Assembly (NCBI RefSeq): GCF_963662255.1
Contig: NC_085047.1
Location: 58,650,006 to 58,714,005 of the forward strand
Source: Cinclus cinclus
Taxonomy: Eukaryota > Chordata > Aves > Passeriformes > Cinclidae
Direction: 5' to 3'
Length of the DNA stretch: 64,000 bases
The notes under the pieces are model-generated. The model was not told the origin of the DNA. It saw nothing but the letters and a program-made list of their open reading frames with translations, and searched no databases. Position 1 is the first letter of the stretch, and every line of letters starts with the position of its first letter. A program made the position numbers and the translations under genes. This document shows, piece after piece, positions 27,950 to 35,960 of this stretch.

Positions 27950-28561
27950 TCTTTCCGCGAAGTGCCTTTCAAAGTGGAAGCCGCCTTTCCCTCCTTGGCA
28001 GTACTCTCGCTCCCGAAGGGGAGCCCGACGTGCCACCGCGGACTCGGTGCACGGCAGCGGCCCCCGGGACCGGGGCTGAACTAAAAAGGGTGGGTGGCGG
28101 GTATGGAAAACGGTGAGGAAGGGCTCGCTGAGCCAGCCCACCCGCGCCGCAGGATGGCAGGGCGGGATCCCCGCGGCAGCGGTGCCCGCCGCCGAGGAAG
28201 AGCCGGAGGGAAGGAGGGAAGGAGGGAGGCAGCCCGCCGCTTCCCCCACACCCAGGACGCCCGGCAGGGCAGGGCGGCTGCCGGGGTAGGCAGCTTCCCC
28301 TCCGGCCAAGCGGAGCCCCGCCGCCCCGGGGGGCTCTTCCTGCCAGCCGGGGACAGATGTGGACGCAACAGCTGGACGGGGAGGAGGGGAGAGGAAGGAA
28401 GAGGCACGGCAGTCTCACCCCCCCATATACAGCCCCCCCCGCCGCCGCTCCCGGGGATGCGGGCGGGATGCAGCGGCCGTCCCCGGCTCCGGGCTAGCCC
28501 CGCTTCGGGATGGGGATGGAGAAACCGGCCGTGAAAGCGGCGGGGCTGGCTGGCTCCTGCC

Positions 28562-28572
28562 CCCCTTACCTT
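28562..28572 (-). other. DGKH: Splice donor of DGKH exon 1
   Basis: On the minus strand the exon ends GCAAG and the intron begins GTAAGGGG, with the GT at 28568-28569. This matches the vertebrate donor consensus closely. It falls exactly where the similarity to type II DGKs stops, after the residues QIRSK. Confidence 0.8.
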
Positions 28573-28743
28573 GCTGCGGATCTGGCCCGAGGTGGACACT
28601 TTCCGGATGAGTTTCTGGGGGCCCTCGTGCTCCCCTTCGCTATCCGACGATTCGTCCGCCGGCCCCGTCGCCGCCGCCGGGGGTTGGGGCTGGGGCTGCA
28701 GCGGGATCCCGGCGCCGCTCATCCCCGACTCGGCCCCGGCCAT
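28570..28743 (-). CDS. DGKH: Diacylglycerol kinase eta, first coding exon (partial gene)
   Basis: Type II diacylglycerol kinases phosphorylate diacylglycerol to phosphatidic acid and so tune DAG signalling at membranes; DGK-eta has an N-terminal PH domain, two C1 domains, a split catalytic domain and, in a longer isoform, a SAM domain. Only the N-terminal 58 codons are here. Residues 1-30 are Ala/Pro/Gln-rich, about 30-40 are acidic ([11 protein letters not shown]), and 40-58 read [19 protein letters not shown], the conserved lead-in to the PH domain. From memory, human DGKH has EGPQK here while DGKD has an extra Ser (GSPQK), so eta is favoured. The start is chosen for its Kozak context (A at -3, G at +4); Met8 is a weaker alternative. 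The exon ends in AAG followed by GTAAGG, a near-consensus phase-0 donor. The frame stays open for 162 more codons into the intron, but that stretch is GC-rich noise. All other exons lie beyond position 1. Confidence 0.8.
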
Positions 28744-28952
28744 CTTCCCGGACTCCTACCGAGAGAAAGCACACGAGCCCGGCTCAGCCAGGGCAGCCGC
28801 TGCCGCTCCCCTCCCCGGGGAGGAGGAGGCGGCGCGGGAGGGTGGGGAAAGAGGCGGAGCGGGGGGGCGGGGACGGGGGCGGTGGCGGCCGGGGCTCTGG
28901 CGGAGCGCAGCGGAGCGGAGCGGGGCCGTCCGCCCGCCCGCCCGGCCGCCAT
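28719..28952 (-). other. Overlapping upstream ORF, 77 codons, in the DGKH leader
   Basis: An ATG at 28950-28952 has A at -3 and G at +4, as strong a context as the DGKH start. Its frame runs 77 codons and stops at 28719, 25 bases past the first base of the DGKH ATG and in a different frame. The peptide is Arg/Pro/Ala-rich low complexity and unlikely to be a conserved protein. If transcription begins above 28952 it would compete with DGKH initiation; if it begins below, the uORF does not exist in the mRNA. Confidence 0.4.
28738..28746 (-). promoter_or_regulatory. DGKH: YY1-like core overlapping the DGKH start codon
   Basis: The minus strand reads AAGATGGCC across the initiation codon. It shares the AAGATGGC core with the motif 207 bp upstream but lacks the terminal GGC. 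Strong Kozak starts of the form AAGATGGC resemble YY1 sites by chance, so function is uncertain. Confidence 0.35.
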
Positions 28953-28955
28953 CTT
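28945..28955 (-). promoter_or_regulatory. YY1-type motif AAGATGGCGGC
   Basis: The minus strand reads AAGATGGCGGC, a textbook long-form YY1 site. In vertebrate CpG-island promoters this motif usually sits just downstream of the transcription start in the sense orientation, as here relative to DGKH. That suggests a start slightly above 28955 (inference). The ATG inside the motif opens a uORF. Confidence 0.55.
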
Positions 28956-31102
28956 CCGCCGCCCCTTCCCACGGGCAGGGGCCGCGGCCCGCGGGCAGCG
29001 CCGGCCGCCTCCGCCCGCTCCCAGGGCCCGGGGCACGGCCACCCGCCGGCGGGCGGAGCTCGGCGGACGGGCCCGGCCCCCTGCGCCCCTACCGACGGGG
29101 AGTGGCCCGGGGCGGCCGTCGGCTGCAGAGGGCGCCGGTGGCGGAGCCGGCCGGGCCGCCCGCGGCAGGAGGGTGCCCGCCCCACAGGTGAGCCCCGGGG
29201 CGAGTCCTAGGGCGGCGAAACGAGCGATGGAAAGCGGGGAGAGCGCCCGGCTCCCCCACACCTGCCAGGGCTTCCTCGGACGTCCCGGCCTGGCGGGGAG
29301 GGGGGACCCGGCACCGGAGCGAGCACCGCCCGGCCCCGCCGGGCACCCCCCGTGCGCGATGTGCCGCCCGGTGACCCGGAGGGCGGCGAAACCGGGCGGG
29401 TGCCGTGCCCAGTCCTTGCCCCGTCCGGGCCGAGGGCTGTGCCGCTCTCCCCTGGGAGCGCAGGATGTCTCTTCGGGACTTGGACGCACCTCAACTGATG
29501 AGACGGGCTCCTATCTGTCAACCCCGTGGTAACTATCCGTCAGCTCCAAAAGCCTCGGACAGTTTTAGTAAATGCATCTAATCTATCCAGTGATTTTTCT
29601 CCTAATGGCCTAATTTTTTTGTTCTATTAATTTTTGTCTTTGTGAAAGAGCGGCCCTTACTTCTGGGTAAGAAAGGGTCAGTTTTCCTTTTTCATCTCAT
29701 ATCTGGCAGCTTGCACGATCTCGAAATGTCACCACATGTTCTGAATTGTGGGACTCCGAAATTATTGTGGCTTGTATGTAGTCAGTGTTCAAAATAAGTG
29801 TTTAAATCACAGCAATACTAAATAAAACACACAACTTCTAGCTGCATGGACCGGATTAAACATAAGAAAGCAATCAACACTTGTGGCTTCTATATTCCCA
29901 CAATTCTATTTATATTTCCAGAAAGGGAACTGACATCTCTTAACATACTAATGTAATGCCGCAGTACCTAAATACAAAGCATTTAATGAGGAAAAGTAAA
30001 CACCTGTACAACCTATCCTACACTGCAGACTCCTTGTCACAGTCTGAATTTCAAATAGTCCAGAGTTTTTATAGTCCATCCCATTTCTTTCATTGGGTTT
30101 TTTATTTCTAGTAGTGTAGGGGAAAGCAAATATTTCCGTGAAGCCCTGGAGTTCTTGTGGCTTAGTTCTGTGCTACTGCACCAGATACTTCAAATGCAAT
30201 TCTATACCCACTTCCACATAGGACCAGTTATGGAAGTTTTGGGTTTGTTTTTTTTAAATAGTAAAAGTAACATTTAAAAATCAAAATATCTATTAAGTTA
30301 TATTTTAAATTAATTTACCCACCTGCTCTATTAAAATATTAATAAGGCCTAAATCCTGTCATTGATACCATATCTCAAAATGATTGTTGAAACTAAGGAC
30401 TAATTTTGTATTATCTCACTCTTCACCTGAGAGGGAGTTCTCCATTTTTCAGAGGACTGGATCGGACTTGAGCAGGTGCAAGGATGCATTGCTCTCAGTA
30501 GTGTAATTTAGGGTACAGCTAGGAAGAAAGATAGTTAAAAGCAATGTTCATGGACACTGTGTCTTTCCACCCTCCTTTCTTCCCCCTCACCATCTTAATT
30601 TCAGGAATAGCAAGTTATGCCAGAACATTTCTCACTGTAATTCTTTAATTCTTTTGCATGTAAATGTCACTTGAATATTGCAAAGGGACAACAAGACATA
30701 GTTTCCTAATTAATGCTAATGTATTGCACATAATAGTAACTTTGATTTGAGAAACACTTGGTGCTAACAGAACACAAGCAAGACTGACTACATTTAATTC
30801 AACTGAATTAAATACTTCTGTCTGAACAATAGTGGTTACTGCTAGAATACATACAACTCTTCAACTTCTGTTCATTTTTAGATCTTAACAATGAGTACTA
30901 GTTGCTGCACACTTTCTGCACAATGCAGAGGGCACCATGCATCTCCACCTAGGCTACCCCAGTGTGCTCCCCCTCACTCCTGACTGTCCAAACACAAAAT
31001 TGTGGTTACTAGGAAAGAAGGTGCTTGCTTTTCATTCCCAAGCAAGTCTCTTTCATCATATCTTGATAAACTTCAGAGTGCTATGAACAAAACAAAATGT
31101 TT

Positions 31103-31128
31103 TGAGAGAACATAGGAATGTTCTCTCA
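31103..31128. repeat. Perfect 11-bp inverted repeat, 4-nt loop
   Basis: TGAGAGAACAT, loop AGGA, ATGTTCTCTCA. The arms pair perfectly. They contain AGAACA and TGTTCT half-sites of the steroid-receptor type, but spaced 6 bp rather than the canonical 3. Confidence 0.85.
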
Positions 31129-31931
31129 GGTTACTTAATATGAAGATTTTAGTAGCAATAACCTAAATCTGCAAATGTCCCACAAGAACAGTTCAATGAG
31201 AATATGAGAACATGGTTTCTGTGAAGTATGTAGTGCATTCTGTGAAATTACGGGTTCTTAAGTCTGCAGCTGTTTAATGTTTACGGAGTTTTCCAAAATG
31301 GAGAAACCAAGTGTTAAGCATTGTTGAAAATACACAAGTTACTCACTCATGTTCACATAGGAAGTTATTTCTACAAACATATACATTGCCCAGGCACAAA
31401 GACAGTTTTAAAGATACCACTATTGCCACTTGTTCTTCTTTTCAAAGTTATTAATAGATAATCAGGGTCCAGTTCCAGCTTTTACCCAGATTAAGCTGCC
31501 TAAGCTAGCCATGAAGATTGCCTCAGTAAGAACTTGCAACTTGACTTCCATCCCTTCCTCTCACAGCTGGATTTCTCCCAGGTGATCAGTATTAGACTCA
31601 ATATGAGAAATATTGAATAGCACGTTTCAGCACAGTGACCACAGCTACAAATACTCCGGCACAAATGGTACCACTTGACTTGTGCAAGTTGGGCTCTTGA
31701 ACAATGTGGGACTATATGCAGTCATTAAAAACACATACAATACTTGCACGTGCTGTGTATTTCACTTAACAGTTTCACACCTCTTAGTAATGACCTTAAA
31801 TTTGCAAACTGAAGCAAGGGAGTAAAAAGCATAAAGAAAGATTGGCATTTAAAGGAAGATACTCAACTAATAAAAAACAGCTCTGCTATTTTTGTGCTAC
31901 GGCAATTAGTATCAGCTGATTAATTGCCCTT

Positions 31932-31973
31932 TGTATACAATATATACTTATTTTCACTGTGATATTGTATACA
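31932..31973. repeat. 12-bp inverted repeat, 18-nt loop, AT-rich
   Basis: TGTATACAATAT at 31932-31943 and ATATTGTATACA at 31962-31973 are perfect inverted copies. The surrounding sequence is TA-rich, so chance is plausible. Confidence 0.8.
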
Positions 31974-33497
31974 TTTAATATACATATATACACTGTGAGA
32001 ACATTTTAAATCAACCACATTGAGTCCAAATAATAGGATATATGTCACTAAAATGAATATGAAGCGTAGAAGAAAAATCTAAACACACATGCACTCTAGC
32101 ATTCAGTGCTGAAGGTTTTAGTTTATAATACTGATTACTACACTATTTTATTCCAACCCTAAAATTAATTTCCTTTGTAACAAGCGTTTTTACATCTCTT
32201 TTTTCCAAGTCACTTTGGCATCTATAAACTAAAGGGCAATACTTTTCCATCCTTCACCTCAGAAAGTTATTCCAAGGGAATTTGAATCAATAGTGTGTCA
32301 GATTAACAATGCATTATTCATCATATTTAAAAGATTTTGTTGAATCTTTCCTAACTTGGGTGATTAGTGATAGCTTTGGTTTTTTTACTGGGCTCCCTAC
32401 TCTCAACAAGTTCATTTCAGATCTATCTGAACTCCCTCTGCAGATCAGATTACTGATATTATTCTTTCTTAACTTCCTTACTTAGCAAAGAGGAAGCCAA
32501 AATATAACAACATGTATCCATACCACTGTTCAAGAAAGTAACTACATCACTTGTGGCTGGTCTGGGATTAGCCAAGGGAATCCTGTGACCTGAAGGTTTC
32601 ATTATTAAGGAAACTATTAAACTATGTTGTATGTTTCACAGTGAAAAGGTCCAAACCAGGGCAGGTAATAAAAGTACACAGATGCTTTGTGAATGTGTTA
32701 GGACTTCTGTATGCATTTCAAGAGTAAGGAAAGCCAAGACTCATGTCTCATATGAAATATGAAAATTGTGTATAGAGCTTTGTAAGTCATGTGTTATGCA
32801 CATTTTTCCTGCAAAGCCACCAAACCTCCCTTGCAAGAGTGCAGGGTGAGCCTTACATTTTAAGTTACTTTTACTTAGCTTGGTCATGGGGTTTTACACA
32901 ACTCCTACTGGATTAAGGAAGAGCTTTTCCATTTAAGAGTGTGCTGTGATTTAAGGAAAGGTCTGTGTAGAAATTTGAAGTAGTACACCACCAAGTCCAA
33001 CCCTGAGTGGCAAAGAACTTGTGGCTGCATTTAATGTCCATCACTTATTTCTCAGAATAGCTGTAGGAGGAGCACTTCCCAATAATCTGACAATTTGCAT
33101 GGATTATTAAATTGCACAGGTTCAAAACCTGCAAAAAAATAATTTTCCCTATCTTATTGCTCTTTGTTTTGTGTTTTAAGAGCAGGGGAAGAGAAGTTTG
33201 CGTACTATGTTTTCCCTTTCATCATTCACGTCTTCACCTAAATCACATCTTCATCCTTTGCCCCCATTATCATAAAAAGCCTGATTATGAGCAGATGGAA
33301 AGAACAATATGGGTCTTGCTACTAAGACCATGTATTTTACCAGCAGGTTACCAGGTAAAGGACTGGGTGGATCAGCTGAAATTAGTCTTGTAAAGGAAAT
33401 CGGTACGGTGGTTAACTTTAAAACTGCATTCATGGATGTACTCTTTAACAAATGCAGCAATGAAATGATAAACATGACCCAAATCCTGGCCCTTATT

Positions 33498-33523
33498 GGG
33501 GGAGGGGGAAATGGAGGGGGGGG
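33498..33523 (+). repeat. G-tract cluster with G-quadruplex potential
   Basis: Tracts of five, five and eight G separated by short spacers could supply four runs of three G on the plus strand. It lies about 1.3 kb from the second CpG island. Confidence 0.5.
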
Positions 33524-34611
33524 AAGTTCTCCTTGTTTATCTAAGCCGTGCACACAGAAGGAAACAGGCTTGGATGCTTCAGCCAGGACTCTGCATTTCC
33601 AAGCGGAGAGGGGCTGCAATCCATCTGCCTCCCGAGTTTCAGCTGAGTTTTGGATGACGGCAGCAATTTAAATGTCACTGTTTAATAGGAGAATGCATTC
33701 GCAGGAATTGACTTCGCTGCCTTCCTCCCACGATGTCTTCATCTCTACAGGCAAAAATCTCGGGTTTCCCTTGCCTGATCCTTTCAATGTCAGCTCCATG
33801 TTACCGGAACACACACACAGCTGTTTTCCCTATCACAGCTGCATCTCCGGCAACAGTTTCGGGGCTTGAGGACTGCAGAGGGCAGCGAAGGGGGATGTTC
33901 AACTTAACAACAAAAATTAGGACAATAAAAATATATTTGTGAGGGCTACAAATCCTAACAAGGAATGGAGTGAACTTAGTTCGTTGTCGTTATCTCCAGG
34001 GCTCGGCTGCTGCTTTCCTGAGGGTGCGCACACCAAGCCACGCAAAGAATGGGTCTCCCCCGTTTGCTCTTTAAAACTGGGTTTACAAGTAAAACCTGGA
34101 CCAACCAAACGAGTTAGCAAAACATGGTACAGCCATCTAAAGGGGAGCTTGGCAATGGCACGGATCCATGTTTCATGCTGCCTCGCCAAGTTCAGGGCCA
34201 GAGGCAGCCCAGCCTTGACCTCTTAGATAGCCTGAAATCTCCCAAGCAGCTACCCAAAGCCTATTTTTAGCCATCCCCGCCTGATGTGTGTGTGTGTTTG
34301 CACAATGGAGAAAAGCCCAGGAGCGGGACCAGACTGCCCTGAAAAGGGAAATCTGATTTTATCGCCTGCTGAGGATGCCGGTGACATGATTTCCTTTGGT
34401 TGGAAGGAGGGTCTTCGAGTTGCTTAAACAAACCGCAAAGGCACCTCACCGCAGCTTTCCTCCGGGCCAGTTTGAGCACTCCCCTCCCTTCGTAGCGGTC
34501 CAAAGGCAGGCGCTTTCCCCACATCCCACAAGGCAGGATGACAGCAGAGTACCCCCAGCCCCATCCCGCTTTGCCGCTGCGATGGGAGCAATTCCCAGCC
34601 TAGAGCCAGAA

Positions 34612-34631
34612 GGGGGGGGGGGGGGGGGGGG
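34612..34631. repeat. Poly-G run, about 20 bases
   Basis: An uninterrupted G run immediately left of the second CpG island. Its length is unreliable in assemblies. Confidence 0.9.
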
Positions 34632-34849
34632 AATGAAGTGTGTATCTCTGGAAACTGCCTCCCAAAGCTGCTTAGACACGTTGCTTTTGCTGTGCTAAGA
34701 GAAGGAGTTTAACGGTATCAACATCCAGCCCAGCCCACCCCCCTCGGCAAAGTTGAAGGCAAGGCTCTCGGTGCTAATCCCAGGCTTTCCACCCGGGCAG
34801 TGAAACTCAGAAAGGGCAATGAACTCCAAGTCTCCCAGAGGGACGAACT

Positions 34850-35960
34850 CATCAGCAAATGGCCAGATACGGCGGGGGCGAGAGGCTCCCACCCCCCTGC
34901 TCCCCGCGGGGAAGGGACGAGCGCCGGCGGCCGGGCTCTGGCGTGGAGCGGGGTCGGAAGAAGGGAAGGGGGGGCTGGAGGGTACAGATAAGGGCGATAG
35001 CCGAACTCCCCGGCTGAGCAATACAAGCAGGAAAAGGGGTAGGAAACGTCTGTGCAACGGCAAGGCACGCATGTACCTACCAGCTCCTCCCAGACGGGGC
35101 TGCGGGCGCTATAGGAAGGGTACCCATGCTCCTCCATCACCCCGCAGCAGGTCCCCAACCTTCGCGGGGAGAGCGCCGACGGGCAGCGGAGCTGGGTCCG
35201 CCGGGCTACGCTTCCCTCCCTCCGCCGCTCCGGCTGGCAGCGCTTCCCCGGCGCCGCTCGTCCTCCCCCCACCCCGGCTCCGCTCCTCCCTTTTCTCCCC
35301 CGGCTCTGTCCAGGCCCCCTCCTCCCTCCCCGCCCGGCTCCTTTCCCTCCCACGGCCACCGGGCTCAGCCCGGTTCCCGGGGGAGCCGGCCTGCAGCTGC
35401 CGCGCCGCTCACATCATCGCCTCCTCCCGCCCCCCGCACGCCCGCCCGCCGCGCTGTCCCGGGCGCCCCGCACGCCCGGCCCCCTCCCGCCCGGGCAGCC
35501 CAGCGGATCCCGGGCAAATCGCCTTGGGCATAAGCCGGTTTATGGCCGCTCCTGCTGTTGGCGGGGCCGGCGGGCGAGGATGCGCCCCGCGGCGAGGGGA
35601 GAAAGCCCCTCGGTGCGCCGGGAGCCGCTGCTGTCCCGCCGGGACACGCCGCCTCCCTTGGTCCCCAGGCTGGCCCCGCTGGCCTCGGTGCGCGGCCGGA
35701 GTGCGGGGTCTGAGGTCCCCAAGGGCCCGGCTGGGTTTTGCGACGGGCTCCGGAGGGAGCATCGCTGCTTCCCCATCACCCTGCCCCGAGCCGAGCCAGG
35801 AGGGGGCCAGGATCAAGGCCCTGGTGCTGGGACAGCCCTCTGGCCCCACTCCTCCCCGAAGGCCCCGAGAGCTGAGTACTGGGCTCTTGGCACCCTTTGG
35901 ATGTTAAATTAAGTGTGAAACGGCACCTCGTTCCCCCACGGCCGCGCCGGCTGGTCCCAC
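34850..35960. promoter_or_regulatory. Second CpG island, 6.3 kb upstream of the DGKH start
   Basis: A second sharp GC/CpG-rich block begins near 34850 and ends near 35960, with moderately GC-rich flanks from about 33500. Several long frames cross it on both strands (up to 362 codons on the plus strand), but all have Arg/Pro/Ala/Gly-rich composition typical of random frames in CpG islands. None resembles VWA8, the neighbour expected from human synteny. It is most likely a promoter: an alternative DGKH promoter, a divergent long non-coding RNA promoter, or both. Confidence 0.65.
35081..35137 (-). CDS. Candidate alternative first coding exon (possibly DGKH)
   Basis: On the minus strand an ATG at 35135-35137 (G at -3, G at +4) opens 19 codons, MEEHGYPSYSARSPVWEEL, followed by GTAGGT, a usable donor with its GT at 35079-35080. 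The phase is 0, identical to the canonical DGKH exon 1 donor, so splicing to DGKH exon 2 would keep frame and replace the acidic N-terminus. Its peptide is not low complexity, unlike the surrounding spurious frames. I do not recognise it from any known isoform. The same frame is open upstream to an ATG at 35359, so the start is uncertain, and an alternative donor four bases downstream would give phase 1. This is a hypothesis only. Confidence 0.25.

Larger units (their letters stand above)
1..28569 (-). other. DGKH: DGKH intron 1, 5' portion (runs off the left edge)
   Basis: Everything left of the exon 1 donor is inferred to be intron 1. I looked for the start of the PH-domain exon (lysine/aromatic-rich, around a RYFKLRGRTLYYAK-like block) among the minus-strand reading frames and did not find it, but a short exon could be missed by eye. 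The sequence is AT-rich, with repeats listed separately. A large first intron is consistent with what I recall of mammalian DGKH. Confidence 0.65.
27950..29535. promoter_or_regulatory. DGKH: CpG island promoter of DGKH
   Basis: Composition switches abruptly from AT-rich to very GC- and CpG-rich near 27950 and back near 29535. The island covers the end of the intron, the first coding exon and about 800 bp upstream. No TATA box is apparent at a sensible distance, as expected for a CpG-island promoter. GC-box-like runs are frequent (for example the GGGGCGGGGACGGGGGCGG stretch near 28865). Two YY1-type motifs on the minus strand are described separately. The transcription start cannot be fixed by eye, but is probably between about 28760 and 29100. 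Confidence 0.8.
29536..34849. other. Sequence between the two CpG islands
   Basis: About 5.3 kb. The first 4 kb is AT-rich and unremarkable apart from two inverted repeats (31103-31128 and 31932-31973). From about 33400 the sequence becomes more GC-rich, with a G-tract cluster (33498-33523), a short GT repeat (34284-34297) and a poly-G run. No exon or interspersed repeat is recognised. If the upstream exon candidate is real, this is intronic; otherwise it is intergenic. Confidence 0.5.

Noticed and set aside
28081..28569. In-frame continuation of the DGKH first exon for 162 codons
   Set aside because: It begins exactly at a strong GTAAGG donor and similarity to type II DGKs stops there. The continuation is GC-rich noise inside the intron.
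28510..29532. 340-codon plus-strand frame across the first CpG island, and 256- and 133-codon minus-strand frames there
   Set aside because: Composition is Arg/Pro/Gly/Ala throughout, frames coexist on both strands and overlap the real DGKH exon. This is expected from stop-codon depletion in CpG islands.
34819..35907. 362-codon plus-strand frame across the second CpG island
   Set aside because: Same low-complexity Arg/Pro/Ser/Ala composition, no recognisable domain, and equally long frames on the opposite strand.
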